Both the position numbers and the translations under genes were made by a program. Under the pieces are notes generated by a model. It was not told the origin of the DNA, searched no databases, and saw only the letters and a program-made list of their open reading frames with translations. A stretch of DNA of 64,000 nt from Bactericera cockerelli. Its lineage: Eukaryota; Arthropoda; Insecta; Hemiptera; Triozidae. Below are positions 44,640 through 55,981 of this stretch, in pieces; the stretch's first letter is position 1, and every line of letters begins with the position of its first letter. The stretch is from contig CM044957.1 of assembly GCA_024516035.1 (NCBI GenBank), positions 20,092,676 through 20,156,675 on the forward strand. Reading direction: 5' to 3'.

Positions 44640-45148
44640 ATTTAGACTGTCAGTGGCCAGCCTCCGTGGCGTAATGGTTGTAACTACTGCCCGTAGTCCA
44701 GACATTTCGAGTTCCATTACCGGTTGTTGCAAACTTTTCTAATATTTTTTTCCCCTCTAAACACGTGAGTCTGGAATCACAGCCCTCCAGGCTGGGTGAG
44801 GTAAATGTAGGTAGCTGGAACGATTCCCAGCGAATGGAGGGTAAAACCCCCCGTCCTGACTAGTTCAAATCGGGACGTTAAAACCAAAATACAATCAACT
44901 GGTCACAATCGTTTTAAAATGAGGTTGGTGTGATAATTGGTGCTTCTTTTGTGGGACTTAAACCAGTTTATAATAATGAAGAAAAAAACACACTTATTTA
45001 ATCTTAAAATCCATTAACAATAATTCATTAATAATCAACTAGTGTTTTAACCTTGTATTGAAAAATTAGTAATGAACTCGTTAAAAAACGGACAATTCTG
45101 TTTCGTGGTTTTGTTTACAATATTACAATACAATTTTAATTATATTAT
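44640..45148 (+). mobile_element. SINE Y-containing repeat, most complete copy
   Basis: tRNA-like head CCTCCGTGGCGTAATGGTTG with B-box remnant GAGTTCCATTACC, then AAACACGTGAGTCTGGAATC, the core shared with the 5S SINEs (CAGGCTGGGTGAGG, CAGCGAATGGAGGGTAAAAC), then a tail of about 250 bp that is also present at 20785-21040. It runs into the assembly gap, so the 3' end is unknown. Confidence 0.75.
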
Positions 45149-45248
45149 NNNNNNNNNNNNNNNNNNNNNNNNNNNNNNNNNNNNNNNNNNNNNNNNNNNN
45201 NNNNNNNNNNNNNNNNNNNNNNNNNNNNNNNNNNNNNNNNNNNNNNNN
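45149..45248. other. Assembly gap (100 Ns)
   Basis: Exactly 100 N characters, the usual placeholder for a gap of unknown size. The left side is inside a repeat that occurs twice in this window, a likely reason for the break. Confidence 0.98.
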
Positions 45249-45427
45249 CATTGAGCGATGAAAAAATAGGGAATGTCATCTTTGTAAAGTTCGAAAGCAT
45301 TCTCATTGAAAAAAAAATGGCAATTCATGTTCTACAGGTTTGAATACCTGTTTTTTGTAGATTTTTATAGACCAGGAGAAGAGGAATGTTTCTGGACATG
45401 TGGTATTTTTTTTTTTTTTTACTTTCA

Positions 45428-45727
45428 ATAAATTTCTAATATTAGAAATTCAAAATAGTGTTCTTTTTTTGCTAAGATTTGTGGACGTTTCATAACCTCC
45501 TGAGTCCTGAGCAACTTTGGTTTTGTGTCTGTCTGTCGATACGGAAATTTTTGTAGGATCTTGAATGTAGGAAAAACAATATTCTACCATTTAAAAAAAA
45601 ATTGAAAAGAATCGGTTGAGAACTTTTGTAAATACAAAAGATTCAAAAAAATCTCTAATTCTAGCTATACTAAAAGTTGAAAATTTGAAGTACCATTTAC
45701 AAGCAAGTATTGTGTCCATAATTGGCA
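45428..45727 (-). repeat. Dispersed repeat Z, copy 2
   Basis: On the minus strand the blocks CCAATTATGGACACAATACT, TGGTAGAATATTGTTTTTCC, GACAGACAGACACAAAACC and AAGTTGCTCAGGACTC occur in the same order as in 30655-31259, ending at the palindrome TTTCTAATATTAGAAA. Confidence 0.65.
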
Positions 45728-47552
45728 GTGTATTTTTTTTTTTTTTTGTACTAAAATTTTCCATTAACATTTTCTAATAGAACCCAGATGCTCTCGTGCC
45801 ACGAAGAAGTGAGAAAAAATACTCATAGAACCTTCTTAAAGAGAAAGAAGAGATCTTTTAAAATAAATCTACAGGTAGCACATTGCTACAAAAAAAAGGT
45901 GGTGAAAAACTAATCTTGAAAAAATCCCCTACCATCAAGATGTCATAAAAAATAGATAATTGTAATTTATGCCACCCCTAATCTAATTTTAATTATCTCT
46001 TGTCACAAAACTGTATCTCTGTATTTTCTCAGGAGACTGTCTGTACCTCTGACGTTTCCGTTGTCGCGAGATGTTCTGTTGGATTCGACCCTTAACATTC
46101 TCTATCAGATATGAAAAACAGTATCTCTTATCGTTATCTTCTTAAATAAGGCGATTGTAATTTATGCCACCTCTAATCCACCTTTATATTATCTTGATCA
46201 GGACTCTACCACCTCTTTGCCATTCCGGTAGACATAATAAGGGATGTTGAGATCATGAGATGACAACACTCTGAAGTGTCAGGTATCTTCTTCCAATTAA
46301 GTTTTCATCTTGAAGAGGAAACTAATATGAGAGCGTTACCTTTCCATGTATTTTACGAGTATAATAAAATTGTTTGTATTAAGTTATTATCTAGTTTGAT
46401 TGAATCTCTCAGGTACAAATGTTAAACCTTAGGGACTATCCAGTCTCATTTTGAAATGAATCTCTCTTTTCTTAGTTTTGTTTAGATGACCCTCGAAATC
46501 CACAGTTAAAAAATAATCCAAGACTTATGGAATGTAATATTCAATAAATAATTTTATGTAAATCCTCTGTTGAAAGAAAAAGGTGAAGAATCACCCGTAA
46601 GATCATTTTCTAAAACCCCGCCCACTGTACTTTTTGTCTTCATCACATAATCTTCGGGAACTTGAGAATTATACATTATTGTGTTCTGTAGATATCTTCA
46701 TGAAGCTTATCCCACACTGGCATTCCAATACACTAAGAGTCGTACCTTATGAGAGGGTATAATACTTAAAGTGATGAATTGATCCTTTAGTACAGAGTTT
46801 CCCAAACTTTTTGGTACTACGCCCTACCCCCCACCTCTTGAAACTACCTTAACCATCCATCAAACCAGCCATTCACGGGAAACGTGAGATGGTACGGGCT
46901 TGATCCTGTATTTCTGAGAATGGTCGGCAGTTCGAGAAATTATCTATTGTTAAAGTAATCACAAAAAAATTCTAGAAAGGAAAATCGAATTTTCGAGAGA
47001 AAAAAAATTTTTTAAAACATTTCTCGATGCAACGAACTGTATTTCAACGGAAATATGCATGATTATCAAACCCAAGAAGTCACAACATACCTACTGACCA
47101 TGTTTTCTATAAAATTTACATCAATTCAAGGGACCTCTTGACCTGTGGGAAAAATAAGGATTTGGCCATAACTCTTTAACAAAGCAAAATGTCCCACTGC
47201 AAGTTCAGCTGATGAAAGACTTCGGCCGAGTGTGTAAAAGGCCTGATCAAAGAAAAAAAAAAAAAAAAAAAAAAAAAAGAGACAGCGTGGCACTGTAAGT
47301 TCCCATGTATTTCATACTTTCAGCCAGCGAAAATTTTTACATTAATTTTAGGAAGAGCAATTTTTAATGCAGAACCAAAAAGAAATTGATTTAACTTTTT
47401 GTTTGACTTCCCAGGCCAACGGGAACCCTATTTTCGGGACCCTTCGAACAATCATGAAAACACGAAAAAATTCATAATTTTAATTTTTTTTACTCCCAAA
47501 GAGTTAGTTTTTAGCTGAAATTTTTAGGGTTGTCATATTCCCTATGATGTTG
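45728..47552. other. Anonymous sequence
   Basis: A phrase ATTGTAATTTATGCCACC recurs at 45960 and 46153, hinting at an old partial duplication. TACAGAGTTTCCCAAACTTT at 46791 resembles the end of a hAT-type element, but no partner end was found. A 27-base A-run lies near 47251-47278. Confidence 0.4.
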
Positions 47553-47599
47553 CGGAAAAGGTCTCATTTTTTCTTCCGAAAAAATGAGACCTTTTTCCG
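47553..47599. repeat. Strong hairpin, about 21-bp stem
   Basis: CGGAAAAGGTCTCATTTTTTC pairs with the mirror sequence ending CCTTTTTCCG around a TTCC loop, with one bulged A. Unusually strong for AT-rich DNA. Confidence 0.85.
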
Positions 47600-47724
47600 T
47601 GGCCCGTACGGTGTCTGTTTACAAGTCATAAATATTGAACGGTTTGTAGCTAGTAGCTATAGATCTGAAATTGTGCAGACCATTCAGACGACGGACGGCG
47701 TGCGGCGCGAAAAATTTTGAGCTC

Positions 47725-47765
47725 GATCGGACCTCATGACTTATTTTAAGTCTTGAGGTCCGATC
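47725..47765. repeat. Second strong hairpin, 18-bp stem
   Basis: GATCGGACCTCATGACTT pairs with AAGTCTTGAGGTCCGATC, one mismatch, loop ATTTT. It lies 126 bases after the first hairpin, possibly within one repeat element. Confidence 0.85.
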
Positions 47766-47929
47766 ATATCTCCTCATTGAATAGACATAGATAAGTGAAA
47801 TTTAGTACAGACATGCCATTTCAATTAAACAAATTCACGTATTTAATAAAATATAAATTAACCTTAACGAATAGGTAATAAATGGTATTTATATATCACC
47901 TAATTTTCACGCCGCGTCACATCGTCATA

Positions 47930-48010
47930 CTGGCAACTCAGCTTTTAAGCCGTTAGATTGCTGATGTCCATGCACTCCATGCGCCGTGAGTTCAGATCTC
48001 AACAGTAATG
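47930..48010 (+). mobile_element. Possible tRNA-like SINE head
   Basis: GGCAACTCAGCTTTTAAGCC resembles an A box and GAGTTCAGATCTC a B box about 45 bases later. It is followed by GAACATTGAAGTAGGCAAC. No second full copy is found in the window, so this is tentative. Confidence 0.35.
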
Positions 48011-49759
48011 TTAATGTTTGAAGCATTTTCTAACACCTGAACATTGAAGTAGGCAACACCTCACTCGCCTGCTGATTTCCTGCAGTGAGGTATTTACCGT
48101 ACTGGCATACTCGTACTGTCCACTTCCCTACTCACCCCGAATGAATGTAAAGTACCAGTGCTTGCCTTTATCTCTTGTCGTGACAGAAGATCGTTCCAGT
48201 CAGGAGTTGAGTCTGGGAATTCATTATTTCTCCTTTGTAATCAGTATTAGTATGACATTAATAAACAGAAAATGAACTATGTAAACTTTTGTAGAGAAAA
48301 GTGTAAAATTATGTTTCATAGTAATATTGTAGTGTAAGGACGCTCTTAGTTCTAACTAAACTGAATAACTCATGCAGCTAAACAAATTTGAAACCACTGT
48401 TGCAGATGTTGCTGACAAGCATAATAATAAAGTCCTTGATGAAGATGATGACGGCAAAAACAAAATTCCACTCAGCACAAAATGCATTTAAATGTAAGAT
48501 TAACTATCAACGTAATCAGCATTAATGCAGCAGCGAGGGAAATCTGCTGGGAATAAGAACTGGGACGAATCAGCAGGAGGAGAGAATGTTCTACTTGCAT
48601 AAAGTTTGTGAGTTTGGAAGTCCAAGGTAGATGAATAGATTGTAAAGATTAGAGTCGTGAGCAAAAATGTAGAGGATTTTAAATTTGCTTACTTTTGAAT
48701 TGAACAAAACATATTTGGTTTAGCTAGGATAATAAACTTCTAAGCTTATGCAAACTTTTAAAATCCGATACAGATAAAAGCCCTTGAAAAATAATGTAAG
48801 AGATGACATAGAAATTCATGCTATAATACAAGTGATAATTTATGGATCATTAAAAATGGGGAGATTGAAAGTAAAGATATATTTGGAATAACTGTAGAGA
48901 GAACTTGGAGGATGTATATTTGTACAATCACTGTACACAAACAGTTAGAGGTAGGTATATACAGATGACATTGAAAGAAGTAGAGATGTTGAATTCGAGC
49001 TCAAATTGCTGGAGATGATGTGAAAATTGGAAGTAAATAAACAATTCCAGGGAAAAGTATATAAGAATGTTACTATAGATATTTTGAGAAACATGGGTAT
49101 TATATAATTGAATAAGGATTTAGGAGATGTGGAAATTTGCAGGAAAGAATACAGGGAGAAGATATGAGAGTAGAAATTTAAAATTTATTCATAGCATTCA
49201 TTCTCCATTAGTTTCATCCACAACATACAATTTCGCAATGTGTTGGAGCGAGAACTTTAATACAAAGTTCATGCATACTTGTTGAGTATACCTAGCTATG
49301 TATATACGCTCCTTTTCATCATGCATGATGAAAAGTGAACAGGAACTTTGAATTATGTGGAATATATGTAGGTATGTATTATTATATTTATTATTTATAA
49401 TTATGTACTGTTGAAAAAGGAACCCAAAAAGAGCTTGAATACCTTTTCAGGGGTAGATGAAGAATAAGTGTCGAGATTAGATGAAAAGAGAACAAGGATT
49501 TTAAGAGAACGGCAGAATGTATCTAGATGTGTCTTTATTTAATTTTCTATGTAAAAGAACTGAAAAGAGTAAATACATCATAGAATTATTACTCCTATAC
49601 GATTATGATTATACTGAAGGATATTCTGTTCTATTATGTATGTATATCTGATATGATAATAATTATGTAGGTATATTTCACAGATTTCTGACAAATACTC
49701 GTTGAATACTCCATTTGTCGTAGGATCTTTGTAAATAAGCAACGTTCAGCAAGTCCAGG
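48011..49759. other. Anonymous sequence with a perfect palindrome
   Basis: Only a perfect 24-bp palindrome at 49312-49335, centred on CATGCATG with TTTTCAT arms, stands out. Many short GA- and TA-rich words are present. No gene is supported. Confidence 0.4.
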
Positions 49760-49890
49760 GGACACTCAAATTGATCACTATTCCTTCGAGGCTCGGCCCA
49801 ATTCAGGCTGAGTGAGTTTATTGTGGTTTTGCTAGTTATATAAATATCCAAGTAATGGCAGGAAGGTAAAACACCCGTCTCGAGTTATCG
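49760..49890 (+). mobile_element. Possible decayed 5S/Y SINE core
   Basis: CGGCCCAATTCAGGCTGAGT followed later by AAGTAATGGCAGGAAGGTAA and AACACCCGTCTCGAGTTAT follow the order of the family core (GGCTGGGTGAG, GCGAATGGAGGGTAAAACCCC). Head and 3' end are not identifiable. Confidence 0.45.
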
Positions 49891-50717
49891 ACCTCCAATG
49901 TTATGTATGTACTTGTGTCTTTTTGTTTCATGTCAGGACTCAAGAGCCCAAGGAGCACCCATACCATTCTAGTTCAAACCATAGGGTTGATCTCATGCAC
50001 AGAGCAGCATTCTCTGCTTGTGCTGGAAGCTTTAGGGCAGAAATCCAATATTAACAGCTTCTTGAACGAAAGCTCCAGGCGTAGATTAATTACTGAGAGC
50101 ACCAAGATATCAGGCAACTGAGTTCTCGGGCAAAACGTACAGGGTATGGAAAGAAGCTTCAAGTATTGAGGATTCAACAAGGAGTTTGCACTCAATCATA
50201 ATGAACTGGCGTAAAATCATACGACTTTTGTTATTCCTCCTTCCCCTCAAAGCTGTCAAAATTTGACAATGGTAACTACACTTACGACTTTTAAAATATC
50301 ATTTTGATTACGGGGTTTTAAATGACCGAATGTAAACACACCATTAGACCCACCCAGTATAGTTCCAAGTATATAAACGTAACTCAAGAAGTTCCGCTAA
50401 TGGCTAATTGCTTTTCCGCGAGTTCCTACACTCTGGCTAACTTAAACAGAGCTGCATAGATAAAAGATATGGGATAAATTATCTTCAAATATAGATTACA
50501 CAATAAATATTACATTTCGTTATTGAGCACATTCATTGGTGTTCCAGTGGTCTTGGTCTCTGGCAGAACATCTGGCAACCTTGAAACTTGAGTACAGTCA
50601 ACACTGGATAAAATCAGCTATTCCAAATTCCACTGGGACAGTTGAAAATCATCACCAATGAAATCAGTGTTATTTTTAAAAACACCTCCGTTCAATGCTG
50701 CAATATAATTATGTACA

Positions 50718-50748
<31 letters not shown>
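50718..50748. repeat. (TAG)n microsatellite
   Basis: About ten TAG units followed by TGCTTTATTTAGACTGTC. The latter phrase also precedes the SINE Y copy at about 44634. In complement it reads GACAGTCTAAATAAAGCA then (CTA)n, as in the 3' end of a retroelement with a trinucleotide tail. Confidence 0.9.
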
Positions 50749-50749
<1 letters not shown>

Positions 50750-50783
50750 CTTTATTTAGACTGTCGGCTCGAGACAGGGAGTC

Positions 50784-50818
50784 CCATTACGCTAACAGTT
50801 AGCCTGTTAGCGTAATGG
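50784..50818. repeat. Perfect hairpin, 15-bp stem
   Basis: CCATTACGCTAACAG pairs perfectly with CTGTTAGCGTAATGG across the loop TTAGC. It lies 35 bases from the (TAG)n run. Confidence 0.9.
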
Positions 50819-51407
50819 CCTGTTAGCCAATAGCTAGCCAAGTACCTATCTCTTAACAATCACTTCACCCAACATCTCTCAAACTTTAAAAGGCAGTCTA
50901 AGACACACTTGAGATAAGAAGACGGATGAGATGTGTGCAAATTGACGCAAGTTCAATATCATTTTTGAGCATTAAACCGCACAAAACTGTTTTGAATTTG
51001 AACCGGTTTATATCACCAGACTACGTCAAGAATTATCCAGGCAAGGTAATTTATGCATTATGTATGTAGGTGCCAAATTGCATAGAGGTATCTTCATTCA
51101 GGCGAACTCACGTTTGGGACGAAGGTAACTCAACATGCTTTGCAGGCTAGGGCGCTTGCTTATTGAATAGGTACATAAGATTTTCAATTTGAAAAGAGTA
51201 CGGAGGAAAAAAAACCTAATTGAAGAGTGCTTATCAATCTGAAGGTAGATAAAAATATTTGGATTTAACGAATCTTTCAACTTAAAGCTTTTATTTACTG
51301 TCGACATCATTAGGGAAAGAACTTGTAATAGATACATACATGTAATAGACTACAACATCAAACACATTTACTAAATATTCTCTTTAGTAAATTTAGTGGA
51401 AGGAACC

Positions 51408-51665
51408 ACCATGCGAGATTAATGCTCAAAGCATTTTCTACCACCTAACCCTCAGAGTCTTATTACTATGTGGTCACAAACTCAAATTAGAGAGGAAAAA
51501 TTGATGCACTGGGTGGAATTCGAACCAACGGATCCCTCCGTTACCTGGATTACTAGAATACCGCCTTAACAACTTTATTACCAGTGCAAATGAACACTTG
51601 AGCAGGGTTACTGCCTGGGGTAATTTCTTCCACCCAACTCTTTTATTTCTATACTGTTTGTTCGG
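51408..51665 (-). mobile_element. SINE family E, most complete copy
   Basis: On the minus strand: GAGTTGGGTGGAAGAAATTA, TGCACTGGTAATAAAGTTGT (A-box region), GGTTCGAATTCCACCC (B box), then TTGTGACCACATAGTAATAA, GACTCTGAGGGTTAGGTGGT and AAAATGCTTTGAGCATTAAT. Tail blocks match the copies at 24968 and 54137. Confidence 0.75.
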
Positions 51666-53261
51666 CAGAACAAAGTTGTGTGGAATATTTTTACTTTTCA
51701 ATAATAATCTATTTACAGGGACGGTATAAAAGTTTATCTTCTTGAAATTATGGTGTTCCAGGAGGAGTGTTAAAGTGGAACTCTGTCACTGACAGTAGTG
51801 TGACACAAATGACAATCCTGTTATCTTCTTGAAAGTTTTGGCATTAAGGACAGAATGCAATCTGAATCTGTTTAAAATAAAAATCTAATGCACAAATTAA
51901 GATAAAAAGTACGTACATAATCTGCCATAGGTATTATTATTACCTACGTAGTGGTACATAAATGTTTGCTCGTACCCATGTATATTTCAGACACTCACAG
52001 TTTTGTATAATGTAGAGAACCAGAGACTCAAAGAGTTGGGTGTGGAACTTGGGACAGTCTATGCACATCAATTTATCCATCAATTTGGAATCGAATTAAT
52101 TGCAACTTGCAAGCAATACCTACTATTTTCCTGTTTGCATTAAACGACAAAATACTTACATATTAAAAGCACAGATGTTCATTTAAAAAAATACTTTTTG
52201 TTTAAGTATTTGTATTTTAAAAGAGAGTTTTTTAAATACTTCCAGAGTATTTTGTATTTGTATTTTCAAAATACTTTATAACTAAGAAAATACTTTTTTT
52301 AAAATACTTATCCGAAATTCCCTCATTAATATTCAACCTCCGCCTCAATCTTTTTATACAGTTCCAAATACTTTATTATTGCCGGTGCGGCATAGGACCA
52401 AGGAGTCCCTTTCTGTTAGCAGTTTAAACGAAGTTTCATTTACATATCTGATTTAATACATACACAGTACTATTCTTCACTTGGGTAGAAATTTTTGAAC
52501 CCAACACCTGTCCTGTCCATTGCAAAATCATCTCTTTTACATCTATTCTTCAAGTCAAGCAAACTTGAAATGATAACAACTTGTTAAGATGACATATGAT
52601 GAGTTGATGACACACCTTATCTTGAGCTATACCTATGATACGCAGTATAGTACTTACCGTAATAGGTGCTTGGTTCTGCCGCGATGAAATATTTATTATA
52701 GTTGGTAATTTTACTAATTAAAACCTTATTATTATATCTATTATTATTATTATTGTCCGAGATGCACATGCGCATGCGCAACCGTGCAGGTATCATGCAT
52801 AACATTTATTCACGCAAAGTGCATAGGTTGTCAAACGGTGGTTCAATGTATGTAGTTTTCTTGCATTTCTGAAATACCTATCTAGTAGGAAACATTTTTA
52901 GGAATTTTCCTTCAACTCCAATTTTCAAGGTACTAATTTCTGTTTAAATTCAATATTCAATATACCTATAATTTGTTTTCAAGGTATAAAATAAATATAG
53001 CTCTATACACTATACATTTAAAATGTTTATTCGCTACCTATAAATTGAAATTTGATTAACCACAAGACTAAGAGGAGACTCGAGGATCTACACATAATCA
53101 CATATTATTTCAATGGACTTGCATACGCATAACCATCATTGGTTTTGTGCCTTAATGCTTAAAATAAAATAAATATGAGACCTAAACCACCCAGGACGAA
53201 AACTCATTTTATTCCAAGAATAAAATGCGACTGTGCATATATTGCACAAGTGAATCTTTAT
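51666..53261. other. Anonymous sequence with AAATACTTT-rich patch
   Basis: Between about 52180 and 52320 the word AAATACTTT and its complement recur many times, possibly a decayed MITE. TATTAT runs lie near 52733-52755. No gene is supported. Confidence 0.4.
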
Positions 53262-53340
53262 GAGAAAGAGAGAGAGAGAGAGATAAAAAGAGAGAATGAG
53301 AGAGATGACGGGAGAGATAGATAAAGAGAAAGAGAGACAC
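53262..53340. repeat. (GA)n-rich microsatellite
   Basis: Interrupted GA repeats on the plus strand. The minus-strand Ser/Leu-rich open frame across it is low-complexity and not a gene. Confidence 0.9.
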
Positions 53341-54136
53341 CAAGAAACACAAATTGAATTTTTCATTTTTTTAATATCGAGGATAACATGGTAAGTTTGC
53401 CCTCCAATAGGTCCACTTGCAAGTTAACCTATTGTACACACAGTTATTTTTTGGGAAAATGATTTCCATCTCTTGTGCAATGACAGGGAGAGAGCTACAG
53501 CAAAAGTCAGTACATACAAATGGCCATGTCTGATTTATTCATTACAGAATGCTCCTCAAATATACCTCATGCGTTTCTAGATGATCTTGACAAAATGATA
53601 AGAAAATGATGCCAATTCAATCACTGGGATTCCACCCGATTGTACTTCCAACTCAGTGATGCATGCTTCTAACTGAGAGGTCTCTATATTCAAAGACCAT
53701 CATCATGGGAGACATGTCCTCAGCATTATAACATTTGCATGTCCCTGCTGAAAAGTAGGTAACGATAAGTTCATTTCTTATTGCCGTGACCTTGATGAAG
53801 AGATGAATTTTTGCATAAACAAGAATTCGAATGTCGAGAAAAAACCAAAAAAAAACTGCGTCAAAATGAATTTCGTACATGGAGATACCACAGAAAGTCA
53901 TTCGTGTTGAAGCTTTTGAAGAGTTTTTTAGGGTACCGTGGCAAACACCGATAAATAAATTTTTATTTTTCTCTTTCTCTAGAAAAAGACATTTCAAATA
54001 ATTATTTTGGGAAATTGGTTCTGAATTTTCCTTTAATGCATTTAAGAATATTGTTTCTTGCTAATATGGAAACGACGTGTTGTAGCTTTAGTGCTCAAAA
54101 GCATATCTTCGAGAAAGTGAAATGCTTTATGAAATA
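53341..54136. other. Anonymous sequence
   Basis: No supported gene. A short tRNA-like complement near 53585-53690 lacks a clear B box. Confidence 0.35.
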
Positions 54137-54285
54137 AATAATAATAACACTCTTTAATGGAAGGTAACCACCCGATGAGGTTAATGCTCAAAGCATTTGC
54201 TACCACCTAACCCTCAGAGTCTTATCATTATGTGGTCCTGGATTACCAGGCTAGCGCTTTAACCACTTGACTACCAGTGCACGAT
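54137..54285 (-). mobile_element. SINE family E, internally deleted copy
   Basis: Minus strand: GTGCACTGGTAGTCAAGTGG, TTAAAGCGCTAGCCTGGTAA and CCAGG then directly ACCACATAATGATAAGACTC. The B-box segment present in the 51408 copy is missing. The tail ends AAAGAGTGTTATTATTATT. Confidence 0.7.
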
Positions 54286-55018
54286 TTTCTATCACAATAA
54301 ATCTGCATTTTAGCATTCTACTTTCATTATGTAATTATCCAAATCCATCATGTCACATCAAGTCGAGTCTCACTTGTCAGGAAGGCCTCACAGAGATGAC
54401 AGGGTTCACTCACCCTCAGCTCAATGAAAAGTCAAAAGAAATGGAGCGGAGGAAGTGGATTAATGCTTAAGAGGTGGTGGGGGGTTAGACCCCTCTCCAA
54501 GTGCATTCCTATGCATGTGCATGTTCATGTGCAAAGTGAATATTGAGTTGCACCCTCCTTCACAACTAATAAAGAAACAGATCTCTACACATTCCATTTC
54601 AACTGTACGAATGTCATTTTCCATTTGTTTCATAATATACCCTTTGTTGTTTGAACATTTCTCAAGCGCTTTGAAAAAATACGCTTTTTGCTCTGTTAAG
54701 AATAGAGTGGATTTTTTACGCTAAATGCACAAAAACTGTTGTTTTTACATTTCTTGTTTGCTAGGCTGAGATGGGAAGTATTTATACGCGATAACAAAAC
54801 TTTCAAGTTTCACAGAAGTGCTTGACGGTTTATTGCGTTTTTCTTATCCTGCAGTAAACAAGAGTTTTGCAGAAAAGTTCGCTCTTCCTGTTTTTTATTT
54901 CTTCTGGGAAATTGTTTTAAGATTCTGTTATTTGCAAGCCAAGATTTTTAAATAATAATGTAGCTAGATGTGTATACTTGTATACCTATCATATTTGTGG
55001 TAAACACAATTTTATTAC
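54286..55018. other. Anonymous sequence
   Basis: AT-rich, without a recognised gene or repeat. Confidence 0.35.
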
Positions 55019-55121
55019 TCAAACTCGCTTTACTAAATATCTGCTTAACTTAGGACTTGAACCACCCAGCTCAAGATTACAAAAGTAGCGCCGATCAAGC
55101 TACTGAGAGTACTGAGGTTGG
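55019..55121 (-). mobile_element. SINE family A, decayed copy
   Basis: ACTTAGGACTTGAACCACCC and GCGCCGATCAAGCTACTGAG on the plus strand are the complement of the family A B-box and head regions, with several substitutions and a local duplication of TACTGAG. Confidence 0.65.
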
Positions 55122-55873
55122 AATTTGTGAAAATAGTTCAAAGTTCAGCGGAAAACATCAATTAGGTACACTCTTTGTCAAGATTTGAAAACAAATACAC
55201 ACAACTTGCCTAACCTAAACCAAATATTCATTCCTCCATGTCTTATAATTTGCTGCTTTGTTCCAGTTACATCATCTCCCCGCGGTTTCATTGTACATCC
55301 AACGTGGTTTTGTCTGTCCTCTACCCCATCTATACTCCATACTTGACTAGAGCGTCCTCAGATGTAATAACAACACAATGGTGCTCTCTATTATGACCGA
55401 TTTCGTGGTTTAAAGTTTCAAAGAGCTATTATAGTTTTCGGAGATTAAAACCACAAACAGTTTTGTTCAGATGTTGACTGGGTGTGGCAAAAGTTCTGTA
55501 CTTTTTTAGTTCGTTCGTATGTTCATTTTCAACAAAGCTCTAGGAAGGAGTAGGGAGGGAGTAGTTTTCTAGAAAATTTAACAACTTGACACACACTCAC
55601 GTGACACATAAGCTTATTAAAAATGTATCTATATGTATAAAATGAAGATGTATGTGTGTATGTATGTATTGTTACAAACCAGCGAAGGATGTTTGAGATG
55701 AAAAAGCATACTTAACAGCCAACGCTACACCTATAGTCTAGGACGGTGATGTTCAGGTTGTCTTTTGTCGCATTTACTACTAAGCTCTTCTAACTCTTTG
55801 TTGATATAGACACATTTCAGCATGATGTCCTTGCATATTGAGACTCATTACTAATAAATCCTAAGATGTCTGT

Positions 55874-55981
55874 TGACAATTATTTATTTTGACGTCACTT
55901 TCAACTGCATGGTAATATCACGATGGGGGTTTTACCTTCCATTCGCTGGATTCAACGTGCTATCCATGTTGGCTGACAATT
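55874..55981 (-). mobile_element. Internally deleted 5S SINE with target-site duplication
   Basis: A 92-bp element (55882-55973) joins the 3' core (complement of GCGAATGGAAGGTAAAACCC and GTTGAAAGTGACGTC) directly to the first roughly 25 bases of the 5S head (complement of GCCAACATGGATAGCACG). Everything between is missing. It is bracketed by TGACAATT at 55874-55881 and 55974-55981. Confidence 0.75.

Noticed and set aside
46791..46830. hAT-like left end TACAGAGTTTCCCAAACTTT
   Set aside because: No complementary right end or 8-bp duplication found.
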